Assembly: GCF_009846885.1 (NCBI RefSeq) | Contig: NZ_WUWM01000004.1 | Coordinates: forward strand, 186,001-250,000 | Reading direction: 5' to 3' | DNA from: Paenibacillus puerhi | Lineage (GTDB): Bacteria > Bacillota > Bacilli > Paenibacillales > NBRC-103111 | DNA length: 64,000 nucleotides | In this document: piece by piece, positions 1 through 8,216 of the stretch | Layout: each line of letters starts with the position of its first letter | How positions within the stretch are numbered: position 1 is the stretch's first letter | Translations under genes and position numbers: made by a program | Notes under the pieces: generated by a model | The model's database searches: none | The model's input: only the letters and a program-made list of their open reading frames with translations | Told to the model about the DNA's origin: nothing

Positions 1-441
1 ATCGAGACGAACACGGTCGTCTGGACTGGCGGCGTACAAGGCAACTCGCTCGTCGGCGCTTGCGGCATCGAAGTGAACCGCGGCCGCGCGACAGTGAGCG
101 AGACGCTCCAATCCGTATCGCATCCTGACGTGTACGTGGCGGGCGACAGCGCGGTCGTTATGGGTCCTGAGGGCCGTCCGTTCCCTCCAACCGCTCAGCT
201 TGCTTGGCAGATGGGCGAGACGATCGGCTACAACCTCTTTGCAAACTTCAAGGGCGCTCCGACAGAAGCCTTCAATCCTGTCTTCTCCGGTACGCTTGCG
301 AGCCTGGGCCGCAAGGATGGTATCGCGACGATCGGCGCGAGCCAAACCCGCCTGAAGGGACTTCCGGCATCGCTGATGAAAGAAGCGAGTAACGTTCGTT
401 ACCTTTCGCATATTAACGGCTTGTTCTCGCTGGCCTACTAA
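1..441 (+). CDS. ndh: Type II NADH dehydrogenase (NDH-2), C-terminal part, 5' end outside window
   Basis: Frame 1 is open from the first base to the TAA at 439-441, so the start lies upstream of the window. The visible 146 residues contain the second FAD-binding signature, with VYVAGDSA at about residues 45-52, followed by PPTAQLAWQMGETIGYNL, the usual layout near the end of membrane-associated type II NADH:quinone oxidoreductases. In this family the aromatic C-terminal tail contacts the membrane; here it ends NGLFSLAY. The enzyme passes electrons from NADH to menaquinone without pumping protons. A strong terminator follows directly. The family call is firm for the visible part; another pyridine-nucleotide-disulfide oxidoreductase of the same fold is the only realistic alternative. 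Confidence 0.85.
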   Translation: METNTVVWTGGVQGNSLVGACGIEVNRGRATVSETLQSVSHPDVYVAGDSAVVMGPEGRPFPPTAQLAWQMGETIGYNLFANFKGAPTEAFNPVFSGTLASLGRKDGIATIGASQTRLKGLPASLMKEASNVRYLSHINGLFSLAY

Positions 442-458
442 TAGACAGTCACCTGGTT

Positions 459-497
459 AAACCCGCCCTTCCTCGTCGAGAGAGGGCGGGTTTTTTG
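459..497 (+). terminator. Rho-independent terminator of ndh
   Basis: CCCGCCCT (462-469) pairs with AGGGCGGG (483-490), and the stem is followed by TTTTTT at 491-496. It starts 20 bases after the ndh stop. Confidence 0.9.
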
Positions 498-546
498 TAT
501 CCCCCGATAGAGAAGTCGAGAGTGTCTATGAGCTCGGGTAAGCGGC

Positions 547-1275
547 TTGGCTTGGGGCCCGATCGTTCGAAGCCGTATGTTATGGGCGAGTGAGTCGTTA
601 ACGGATTTTCCACACCAAGAAGCCCATTTTTCGAGACCGGGGCAGCTCTTCCTGCTTCCAGCGGGGCAGGTTCAATCCTACGGCACATCGGGCGGCGACA
701 CGTTCGGAAAGTACTGGTGCCATTTTACGGCGAAGACCGGCGACCTGCCTTTATTCCAGCTGCTCGACATCCCCCTCTTCATAGAGGTTGAACAGCCGGA
801 ACGGCTTCAGGAAACATTCCGGCAGCTTATCCACTGGCATCGCGAGGACAGCTTAAGCGCCGGCCTGAGGGTGAACGCCCTGCTGCTTGAGCTGCTCGCC
901 ACCTACCTCGACACGGCCGGCAACGTCCGATTCAGCACCGGGGCCTCGGCCTCCTTGGATAAGATTAATCAGGTGCTGCGCTATATCGACGAGCATCTGT
1001 CCGAGCATCTGTCGCTGGAGGAGCTCTCGCAGGTCGCCCATTTTCACCCCAACTATTTTATTCGGGTATTTAAAAACACGACCGGCGTCTCGCCCATCCA
1101 ATACGTCAACCGGCGGCGCATGGAGAAGGCCAAGCAGCTGCTCTCCTTCTCCCCGCTTAACGTATCGGAGATCGCTGATTCGCTTGGCCTTGAGATGCCT
1201 TACTTCTCCCGCATGTTCAAGGATCATACCGGCTTCTCGCCGAGCCAGTTCCGCGACATGTACCCCTCTTCATGA
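547..1275 (+). CDS. AraC-family transcriptional regulator, probably 5'-truncated
   Basis: The C-terminal ~100 residues are a standard AraC double helix-turn-helix: the first HTH lies around SLEELSQVAHFHPNYFIRVF and the second around NVSEIADSLGLEMPYFSRMF, ending in GFSPSQFRDM. The N-terminal half carries the cupin-like sensor signature GQLFLLPAGQVQSYG and KYWCHF. The reading frame opens only with a TTG at 547, with no good ribosome site, and about 30-40 residues usual for the sensor domain of this family are missing. An ATG at 528 is in another frame and stops at 591. I infer 5' truncation or a frameshift. The gene is convergent with the PhyH-HEAT dioxygenase gene, and a long dyad separates the two. 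Confidence 0.7.
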   Translation: MAWGPIVRSRMLWASESLTDFPHQEAHFSRPGQLFLLPAGQVQSYGTSGGDTFGKYWCHFTAKTGDLPLFQLLDIPLFIEVEQPERLQETFRQLIHWHREDSLSAGLRVNALLLELLATYLDTAGNVRFSTGASASLDKINQVLRYIDEHLSEHLSLEELSQVAHFHPNYFIRVFKNTTGVSPIQYVNRRRMEKAKQLLSFSPLNVSEIADSLGLEMPYFSRMFKDHTGFSPSQFRDMYPSS

Positions 1276-1288
1276 ACCCGGCGCAAGA

Positions 1289-1340
1289 CAAGAAGCCAGC
1301 TTTCGCTCCCGTCAAGCGGGAAGCGGAAGCTGGCTTCTTG
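1289..1340. terminator. Long dyad between convergent genes
   Basis: AAGAAGCCAGCTT (1290-1302) and CGCTCCCG are mirrored by CGGGAAGCG and AAGCTGGCTTCTT (ending 1339), giving an almost uninterrupted stem of about 22 bp. There is no long T-run on either side, so its use as a bidirectional terminator for the convergent AraC and PhyH genes is an inference from position. Confidence 0.6.
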
Positions 1341-1372
1341 GGGCGATGCTCACGTCCTTATTTCGGCACGTC

Positions 1373-2785
1373 TTATGGATAGAACGTATTGGCCTTCGTC
1401 GTCGTCGCGCACCACCGGGACTGGAACAGCTCGCGGATCAGCACATCGTGAGCCTCCGGCGTACCTATATAGCGGAGCGCTTCCGCAGCATGGGCGCGTA
1501 CGTACCGGTTCTCGTCATCCAGCGAGCGCTCCAGCGCGGGTACGGCGGCTTCGCCGGCACGCCCGAGGCGGGTCAGAGCCAGCCCAGCCATAAAGCGGAC
1601 CTGCGTATCCTCGTCCTGCAATCCCCGGATCAGCCCGTTCACCGCACCGGGCGCATCCGGACCGATCATCCCGAGCGTCTCGACGACGGCACGGCGTATG
1701 TCGGCCGATGGCCCTTCCAGCAAGCCGATCAGCTTAGGCACAGCCAGGGCGGCAAGCTGCCGCAATTCGCCCAAGGCGAACGCGGCATGGACCACCGTAG
1801 CCTCGCGAGCTTCGTCCAGCGCTGCGGTCAGCCCCGGGACGGCCTCCTTCCCGCTCACGGATAAGCCGTAAGCCGCGAGGCGGGACACCTCGGTCCTCTC
1901 ATGCTTCAGCGCCGCGAGCAAAGCCTCTACCCCGCCTTTGCCGCGGGAAGCCAGCTCGTATGCGGCATTCAGCGCATGGGGCTCATAAGCGTCCTCCAGC
2001 TGCAGAGCTAGCTCCCGGATAGCGGTAGCATCGTCAGGCCGCGTTCCGGCTATGCTGCCGATGCTGCCCGACAGCCAGCTCCAGGTTTCCTCCCACTGGC
2101 GGTCATGCGCCGTCATTCCCGGAGCAAGGCCGGCCGGCGTAGACCATGGGACTCCCTGGGCGTCCCAGCTCGGCTTCGCAGGAGCTTGCGTCCGCATGAA
2201 TTCGAACTTCAGCATATACCTCGGGTTGCCGAGCACATTCGGCGTGGAGCGATGCCAGATGTCGTAATGGATCAGCGCGAAGGTGCCGGCCTTGCCGCTG
2301 GCCAGCGCCTCTCCGGCCGCATCGTCCTTGTCGAAAACCCGCGTCTCGTAATTCTGGGTTCCCGGCATAATCCCTGTCGGTCCGAGCTCAGGCGGCGTAT
2401 CCTGCGGGAAATACATAATCATCGCCCACCACGGATGATGATTGCGCATCCGTCCGTATCCCCAGTAGCTGTCCTTATGCCAGCCGCCGGCGACCGGATT
2501 GGCATTGAAGTGGCCGTGTCTGTGGGCATGCAGCATATAGTCCGGGCCGAGTACGCTGGTCAGGGCGCCGGTAATGACCGGGTGGTCGAATATTTTCTGG
2601 ATCTCGCGGATCCGCGGCAGCAGATTATTGCCCGGGTTTCCCTCTTCCTCATATACTTTGTTTAACTGGGTCATCAGGCTTTCGTGAAAGGCCTCTGAAA
2701 AATCCGTGTGCAAGATCAGGTAACCGTTCGTAATAAATTGCTTCATCTGCTCATCATTCAGTAAAAGCGGGCTCTTCCTGTCCAT
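1373..2785 (-). CDS. Phytanoyl-CoA dioxygenase (PhyH)-like protein fused to C-terminal HEAT repeats
   Basis: Residues ~1-200 form a PhyH-type Fe(II)/2-oxoglutarate oxygenase. The metal-binding H-x-D is in GGWHKDSYW (H103, D105 counting from this start) and the distal His is in HYDIWHRS (H178). Residues ~265-465 are HEAT-type helical repeats, visible as recurring units such as VPKLIGLLEGPSADIRRAV and LIRGLQDEDTQVRFMAGLAL. PhyH enzymes hydroxylate small molecules; HEAT repeats normally mediate protein contacts, so this is probably an oxygenase with a scaffold domain, substrate unknown. Two ATGs are possible: the one at 2797 sits directly against GGGAGG, so I prefer 2785. A position-specific AraC regulator lies tail-to-tail next to it. 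Confidence 0.8.
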   Translation of the reverse strand: MDRKSPLLLNDEQMKQFITNGYLILHTDFSEAFHESLMTQLNKVYEEEGNPGNNLLPRIREIQKIFDHPVITGALTSVLGPDYMLHAHRHGHFNANPVAGGWHKDSYWGYGRMRNHHPWWAMIMYFPQDTPPELGPTGIMPGTQNYETRVFDKDDAAGEALASGKAGTFALIHYDIWHRSTPNVLGNPRYMLKFEFMRTQAPAKPSWDAQGVPWSTPAGLAPGMTAHDRQWEETWSWLSGSIGSIAGTRPDDATAIRELALQLEDAYEPHALNAAYELASRGKGGVEALLAALKHERTEVSRLAAYGLSVSGKEAVPGLTAALDEAREATVVHAAFALGELRQLAALAVPKLIGLLEGPSADIRRAVVETLGMIGPDAPGAVNGLIRGLQDEDTQVRFMAGLALTRLGRAGEAAVPALERSLDDENRYVRAHAAEALRYIGTPEAHDVLIRELFQSRWCATTTKANTFYP

Positions 2786-3019
2786 CCTCGTATTCATCCT
2801 CCCTGTATACCGGAATAACTTGATTATAGAAAGGAATGGGAGAAATAGGGATGGAGGAAGCTAAGCGGAATTTGGATAATATTATCTTACTTCCGTTTCC
2901 CCGCCTTTGGTCCAGTCTACAAACCGCCACAGGTCGGTTTCGCATAGGGCAAGGCTCCTCTACAATATAGATATAAACGATAGCGCTAACGAATCGAACC
3001 TTGGAGAGGAGACTTTCTT

Positions 3020-3244
3020 ATGAATAAATTGTTTCGTTCCCGTTATAATAGCAAATTGACCGGTCTGAGCGGGGGACTGGCCGAGTGGACAGGAATCAAC
3101 GCTACCCTGATCCGGCTGATCTGGATCATCTCCGCCTTTGCCAGCTTCGGCACGACCGTTCTGGTCTATATGATCGCGAGTCTGGTAGTTCCCAAAGAGC
3201 CGCCGCATCACAGCTACGGCCACGGCCCGTATCACGGATACTAA
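3020..3244 (+). CDS. PspC-domain small membrane protein
   Basis: A 74-residue protein starting ATG after GGAGAGGAG at the right distance. It shows the PspC pattern: a basic start (FRSRYNSKLTGLSGGLAEWTG), INATLIRLIWII leading into one transmembrane segment (about residues 32-58), then a His/Tyr-rich tail (HHSYGHGPYHGY). PspC-domain proteins sit in the membrane and take part in envelope stress responses; in Firmicutes many are stand-alone small proteins of this size, with roles that differ between species. It stands alone between divergent and convergent neighbours. Confidence 0.85.
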   Translation: MNKLFRSRYNSKLTGLSGGLAEWTGINATLIRLIWIISAFASFGTTVLVYMIASLVVPKEPPHHSYGHGPYHGY

Positions 3245-3295
3245 GCAGGCGGCGTCCAGAGACTGGAGGCCCCATCCCCGGACACACTTAAGCAA

Positions 3296-3333
3296 AGGCC
3301 GCCGTTCTCCCGTTATCCGGGTGACGGCGGCCT
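3296..3333. terminator. Bidirectional terminator between pspC-like gene and the cNMP-transporter gene
   Basis: AGGCCGCCGT (3296-3305) pairs with ACGGCGGCCT (3324-3333). It lies between two convergent genes. T-tracts are short on both sides. Confidence 0.65.
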
Positions 3334-3377
3334 CTTGCCGCAGGTACAGCCTTCTTTCGGACCTGGGCGAACCCTCT

Positions 3378-6083
3378 TTAGCTGATTAGACCGAGCCAGC
3401 GCCAGTACGGCACGCATAGCACGGCGATGAGCAGCACGGCTAGCCCGTAAGCCAGCGCTATTTTTTGCCCTTGGCGATGATCGAATGCTTTCCCCTCCGA
3501 GCTGTAGTAAGCCGTCAAATACGTGGGCGATTGATAGGCGAAGAAAAACGGGTCCGTCGATAGCAGAATAATAAATACGAGCACCCACGGATGAATGCCA
3601 AGCTCGGTTCCAAGCGGGAGCAGCGCGGTGACCAATAGAATCACCGCGGGGTCGTCCCGCACCACTAGCGTGACGACGAAGGAAAGCAAGACAACCGCTG
3701 CCAGGAATAGCTCCGATGAGGAGACGAATATCCCCATGTGTTCCCTGACCAGCGAGGACAGCACGTCCGCTATGCCCAGCTCGGTCGCAGCCCCTGCGAA
3801 GCTGAAGGCGATGCCGAGAAACAGCAGAAACGTCCAGTCGATGCCTGAGGTCAGGGTCCGCCGATCCAGAACGCCGGTTATCACCAGTACAGCGAAGCCC
3901 GCCAGCATCACCCAGACGCTATCGATGCCGTGCAGCGGCTGCAGCACAAGCAGGCTGACGCAGCCCAGCAGCGTAAAGAGGGAAATCCGCTCTTCCTTGG
4001 TGAGCGGACCGAGCAGCCTGATCTGTTCATCCAAGACGTGAGCGGATACCGCTTTGGCTGCAGACCGATGGTTCCTGAACATGAAAGTAATCGCCAGCCA
4101 CAGGACGGCGCTGAACAAGACGAAGGCGGGAAGCGCATGGATCAGCCATTGCAGCCAGGTCACCGGCTGGCTGGCGGAGACAAGGCCGTACGCCATCACA
4201 TTCGTGTACGAGCCCGTCATAACGAACGGCGCCGTGAATCCGTAGAAGATCATCGCCGCGAGCCCCAGGCCCGCGGCCTCTTTGCTCTTCTCGGCGAAGC
4301 CCATCGACTCTGACAGCGTCCGGGCAATCGGCACTCCTAGCGATACCTTGGCCGAAGATGACGGAAGCAGCGGATTGAGCGCCGTTCCCCCGGCGACGAT
4401 CCCCCATAGCTGCCCCCGGTAATGAGATGGAAACCGCTTCAGCGCATGCAGCGAGAACCGGTATACAATACCCGACTTGGTCATGACGGCACTGAGCGCC
4501 ATGATGAAGATCATATACAGCCACGTCGTCGTCGCAAAGCCCGATAAAGCGACTTCAGGCGTAACCGCGCCGCTCAGCACCCACAGCATGGCCATACCCA
4601 GAGCTACGATATAGTCGGGGACGATGTTGACGATCCAAAGGATAACGGCCGCTAGTCCGATCCCGATAAAACTCATCCCCGCGCGCGATAGTCCCGGTAC
4701 CGGCTCCAGCTGCTGAAAAAGCAGGACGCAGCCGGCCGCTGCAAGCAGTGCCGACAGCCCCAGCCACCGGCTGCCTCCAAGAAGGCGGCCTGCGCTTTCG
4801 GCAAGCTGCTGGGACTTCCTGCGGACCAGCTTCTGCTTCGCCTGTTCGTAGGTAAGTCCTTCACCCTGGCTTCGCGGGGCTCGGTCTGTAATCTGCAGGG
4901 CTGCGGCTTCCGCCAGCTCCAAATACTCCAGCGCTTGTTGATTGCGGTTCAGACGTCGGCTCAGGTCGGCTCCACGCTCGTACAGCCGCAGCAGCTGAGA
5001 CGGCGTCAAAGCCCCGGCCTGCTCCTCCAGCACCGCCTCCGCCAGAGCCAGTCCCTTCTCAGGAGCTTCTTCCTGACAGTAAGCGATGTAGCGCTCCGCC
5101 AGCGGGAACCGCGACCGCTCCACAAGCTTCCCTGGCGGACAACGCCACAGCTGGGCGAGCGTCTCACGCTCCTGTTCGGTCAAGGCATCGGGGACCGGGA
5201 AAGGTTCGCTGGTTCGTTCCGCTCTCGCCGATGAACCCGCAGCTTCCCGGGGAGCGGACAGCCCCAGCATACCCTGCGCCGCATCGAGCGCGGCCTCCCA
5301 ATGATCCAGCTCCGCCCACAGCTGAACCGAAGCGGCCCACTGCCCGGCTTCTTCGTAGGAGGACGCGGCCTGGCGGACCCATTCCTGCCGTTCGGCGTAG
5401 CTGGCGGTCCCGGACGCGGCAAGGTCAACCAGCAGCGGACGAACGCCTGGCTTCAGAGCGATCCATTCGCCCGCCGCCGCATCGGCCTGGAGGAAATCGA
5501 GCAGTCCGGGCCACGCCTGCGCCTCATCCGCCAGCACGAAGCCGAACTTCCGCTCCGCCAGCCTTCTGCCGGCTACCGGCACCGCCGCGCACCAGATGAG
5601 GAAAGCTTGCAGCTTCTCCGGCAGCAGCTTCATCCGCTGCTCGGTCAGCTTGGCCTCCGACTCCTTGGATGCCTGAAGCCGGTTATTGGTCTGAATCAGC
5701 CGCTGAGACAGCAGCCGAATAAAATAAGCGGAAATCGACGAGTTTTCGGCAACCAGCCGATCAAAGCTGGGCCTGTCCATCTCGAAGAGGACCGTATCTG
5801 CCGCCGCGACAGCAGATGCAGAGCGCGGCTCTCCGGTTAACAGCGCCATCTCGCCGAGCGTATCTCCCTCATGGAGCAGGGCCAAGGCTTGCCTGCCGCC
5901 CTCGGGCCTCTCGGAGAACAGCTCGATACGGCCGCTTTCGATCAGATACATGCTGCCGGCGGCGTCGCCTTGATGGAACAAGCTTTCCCCCGCGATAAGC
6001 TCCCGCTTCTCTAACTTGCCCAGCAGCTTGGCCAGCTCCATATTGGTCAGACTCTTGAACATGTCAATATTTTGTAGCGTCAT
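3378..6083 (-). CDS. Cyclic-nucleotide-binding domain fused to a DASS/SLC13-type transporter
   Basis: The protein has about 900 residues in three parts. Residues ~5-125 are a Crp-type cNMP-binding fold (ESLFHQGDAAGSMYLIESGRIEL, then GDTLGEMALLTGEPRSAS, which is the phosphate-binding cassette). Residues ~160-420 are soluble and helix-rich, Ala/Leu/Glu-heavy, with TPR-like pairs such as YERGADLSRRLNRNQQALEYLELA. From ~430 to the end there are about a dozen hydrophobic segments with the divalent anion:Na+ symporter pattern, including NPLLPSSSAKVSLG. The reading suggests an organic-acid or anion transporter whose cytoplasmic N-terminus senses a nucleotide. The open frame begins with a TTG at 6113; the ATG at 6083, with AGAAGG 12 bases upstream, seems more likely, and 6092 is possible. 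The ligand is unknown. The three-part arrangement is unusual. Confidence 0.8.
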   Translation of the reverse strand: MTLQNIDMFKSLTNMELAKLLGKLEKRELIAGESLFHQGDAAGSMYLIESGRIELFSERPEGGRQALALLHEGDTLGEMALLTGEPRSASAVAAADTVLFEMDRPSFDRLVAENSSISAYFIRLLSQRLIQTNNRLQASKESEAKLTEQRMKLLPEKLQAFLIWCAAVPVAGRRLAERKFGFVLADEAQAWPGLLDFLQADAAAGEWIALKPGVRPLLVDLAASGTASYAERQEWVRQAASSYEEAGQWAASVQLWAELDHWEAALDAAQGMLGLSAPREAAGSSARAERTSEPFPVPDALTEQERETLAQLWRCPPGKLVERSRFPLAERYIAYCQEEAPEKGLALAEAVLEEQAGALTPSQLLRLYERGADLSRRLNRNQQALEYLELAEAAALQITDRAPRSQGEGLTYEQAKQKLVRRKSQQLAESAGRLLGGSRWLGLSALLAAAGCVLLFQQLEPVPGLSRAGMSFIGIGLAAVILWIVNIVPDYIVALGMAMLWVLSGAVTPEVALSGFATTTWLYMIFIMALSAVMTKSGIVYRFSLHALKRFPSHYRGQLWGIVAGGTALNPLLPSSSAKVSLGVPIARTLSESMGFAEKSKEAAGLGLAAMIFYGFTAPFVMTGSYTNVMAYGLVSASQPVTWLQWLIHALPAFVLFSAVLWLAITFMFRNHRSAAKAVSAHVLDEQIRLLGPLTKEERISLFTLLGCVSLLVLQPLHGIDSVWVMLAGFAVLVITGVLDRRTLTSGIDWTFLLFLGIAFSFAGAATELGIADVLSSLVREHMGIFVSSSELFLAAVVLLSFVVTLVVRDDPAVILLVTALLPLGTELGIHPWVLVFIILLSTDPFFFAYQSPTYLTAYYSSEGKAFDHRQGQKIALAYGLAVLLIAVLCVPYWRWLGLIS

Positions 6084-6224
6084 GGCACGCATCAACCTTC
6101 TTCTGAGGGACAATATGTCTTTCGATCCTTAGAACTAGGGGCTTTGACTGCTATTCCCACTTTCTAACTATAAAAGGGAAGCTCTGCCCCGTCAATTTGA
6201 AATGGCATAGGCCTGCGGATGGAC

Positions 6225-7121
6225 TTAAAAATCGGCATGAATCAGATCGGAGTTGATGCCGATCGCCGCCCGGCTTCCTTCCGCAGCGGCTACAATCAGC
6301 TGAGAGGGAGCGATAGCGCACGTATCGCCTGCTGCATACACGCCGGCCACGGAGGTCCTCCCCAGGCTGTCGATCGCCAGTCCGCCGAGCGGATTCGATC
6401 GGCAGCCCAGCGCTTCGCCGAACGGAGCCGCCTGGAACCACGCGGTTTCGACGAATCCGCCCGTTCGCCTCAGCTCGGTGCCGTCCTCCAGCAGGCTGCT
6501 CTTCAGCTGTCCCTGCTCGCCGTTCAAGCAGCGAATCGGCTGCTCGTAGAGTCCGACCCCCTTGCGCCTCAGAGCTTGCCGCTGATCGTCTGTCAGCGCG
6601 GGCTTCCCGTTCGTGCACACTATCAGATCGCGGCTCCATTGCCGCACGGTCCGCGCCATATGGTAAGCCAGGGGCTGCTCCGAAATCACGACGAGCGGCT
6701 CATCCAGCCGCTCCCACCCGTCACAATAAGGGCAGCTGAACAAGCTGCTCCCGTAATACTCGTGAATATGGCGGATGGACGGCAGCGCTTCCCGCAAGCC
6801 CGAAGCCAGCAGCACGGTGCGGGCGACATAACACTCCCCGCGATCCGTCGTCAACCGGAACGTAGATGTTCGGTTCACGCTGACGACCCGCTCCGGCTTG
6901 CAGAGGACCGAAGCATAACGGCTTAGATCTCGGTAAGCGGCCTGACGGAACTCGCCCGGCGACACGCCGTCTCTCGTAATAAAACCGTGGGTTTGGCGGG
7001 TCACCTCATTCCTCGGCCTGCTGTCGTCGAACAAGATCACGTTCCTTCTCGCTCGGCCCAGCACAAGCGCAGCATTCAGACCCGCGGGCCCTCCGCCTAT
7101 GATCGCGCAGTCATACAGCAT
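6225..7121 (-). CDS. Thioredoxin reductase-like NAD(P)/FAD-dependent oxidoreductase
   Basis: The 298-residue protein opens with the FAD dinucleotide-binding motif CAIIGGGPAGLNAAL (residues 5-19), has the redox-active CPYC at 130-133 (SCPYCDGWE) and the second FAD motif GVYAAGDTCA near the end. This is the low-molecular-weight thioredoxin reductase fold, but several paralogues in Gram-positives share it (bacillithiol-related YpdA-like, ferredoxin-NADP reductases, AhpF-like), so the partner is uncertain. The start at 7121 is supported by AAAGGAG 8 bases upstream; the longer open frame reaching 7193 starts with non-homologous basic sequence. No thioredoxin gene is next to it, so it may serve a dispersed partner. 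Confidence 0.8.
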   Translation of the reverse strand: MLYDCAIIGGGPAGLNAALVLGRARRNVILFDDSRPRNEVTRQTHGFITRDGVSPGEFRQAAYRDLSRYASVLCKPERVVSVNRTSTFRLTTDRGECYVARTVLLASGLREALPSIRHIHEYYGSSLFSCPYCDGWERLDEPLVVISEQPLAYHMARTVRQWSRDLIVCTNGKPALTDDQRQALRRKGVGLYEQPIRCLNGEQGQLKSSLLEDGTELRRTGGFVETAWFQAAPFGEALGCRSNPLGGLAIDSLGRTSVAGVYAAGDTCAIAPSQLIVAAAEGSRAAIGINSDLIHADF

Positions 7122-7414
7122 GGCTGTCACTCCTTTGTCCATGGCACCTGAGGATCCTGGGCGCCTATCGCGGCGAAGCCGTCTCACTATCATTAGTGTA
7201 TTCGTCAGATACCCCTGTGCATGTTCGGAATTCGTGATCTAACAGCCGCCCCTCTCTGGAGATAAGCCCGTCAGTACCTTCGGAAGGCGTTCCCCGTGGA
7301 ACACCGGCTAGCCGCGGACCTCCTGCCGGGAAATGTCCCCGACTCTCCTTATCCTCTCTACGAACGGCTGCCTAACTACCAGACGCCCTCTTTGCACACC
7401 TGCGGGTAAGCAAT
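7122..7414. other. Intergenic region with no recognisable gene
   Basis: Between the flavoprotein start and the DUF1697 terminator, both on the minus strand. It must hold the flavoprotein promoter, but I see no clear -35/-10 pair and no convincing small gene. Confidence 0.4.
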
Positions 7415-7444
7415 AAGGCCACCAGGAGCTCCCCTGATGGCCTT
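7415..7444 (-). terminator. Terminator of the DUF1697 gene
   Basis: On the minus strand AAGGCCATCAGG pairs (with one mismatch) with CCTGGTGGCCTT and is followed by ATTGCTT. It begins 5 bases after the DUF1697 stop codon. Confidence 0.75.
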
Positions 7445-7448
7445 ACCG

Positions 7449-8009
7449 TTATTCTTGCTCCATCGCCCGGCCCAATGCCGCCAGCTTGTTCATCGTTTGC
7501 CAGTTCCGGGTCGTAGCCGCGACCTTTAATTTCTTCTCCAGGAAATTATTCGAGAACATCGACTTCCCCAGTCCCTGCCGGCATAAGATGTAGACTTCGT
7601 CGCCGGCGAGACGGTATTCGTCAATCTCGCTGGAGCACGCTAGGAGGCGCTGGACCCCTTCCTCGGAGGGCGACTGGGCTAGCAGCGCCACGTACAGACT
7701 TTCCCCAGACGCGAGACTGTCCGCCGGGAACGGACACCCGGTCAGGATACGCTCCAGATCGCCGACCGTCCGCACCACAACAGGCACCTGGTAGCCGAAG
7801 GTCGCTTCGATTCCTTTTTCAATCCGCTTATGCAGCGGCTCTGCGCTTTCCGTGAGTCCGGAAGGGTCAAAAAGCACATTCCCGCTTTGAATATAAGTCT
7901 GCACCCGTGTGAAGCCCAATGCTTCAAACATCTGTTTTAACTCGGCCATCTTGATCAGCTTTTGTCCGCTGACATTTATTCCTCTAAGCAGTGCAAGTTG
8001 TACCGTCAT
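7449..8009 (-). CDS. DUF1697 family protein
   Basis: The 186-residue protein begins with the family signature ALLRGINVSGQKLIKMAELK, followed by FTRVQTYIQSGNVLF, and near the C-terminus LGKSMFSNNFLEKKLKVAATTRNWQT. These blocks define DUF1697, whose members are soluble, monodomain and about 180 residues long; the molecular function is not established. The start at 8009 has GGAAGGAC just upstream and a GAGG 9 bases away. It stands alone, with its own terminator. Confidence 0.85.
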   Translation of the reverse strand: MTVQLALLRGINVSGQKLIKMAELKQMFEALGFTRVQTYIQSGNVLFDPSGLTESAEPLHKRIEKGIEATFGYQVPVVVRTVGDLERILTGCPFPADSLASGESLYVALLAQSPSEEGVQRLLACSSEIDEYRLAGDEVYILCRQGLGKSMFSNNFLEKKLKVAATTRNWQTMNKLAALGRAMEQE

Positions 8010-8216
8010 GTCCTTCCGCCTCTCTAGTCCCGTTTGTACTTTTTATTATATAGGCTTCAGGCAGCCAATTCATAGTAAGCATTCGAGCCCTAAAGGTGGA
8101 GGGTGGAGCCCTGACGTTTACCCTGCCCCGGCCTGTGGGTAATAGATGCTCAACACCCGATACATAGGCTGCTGCAGGAAGACTAGACGCCCGCACATCT
8201 TTATAGGAGGCTGGAC

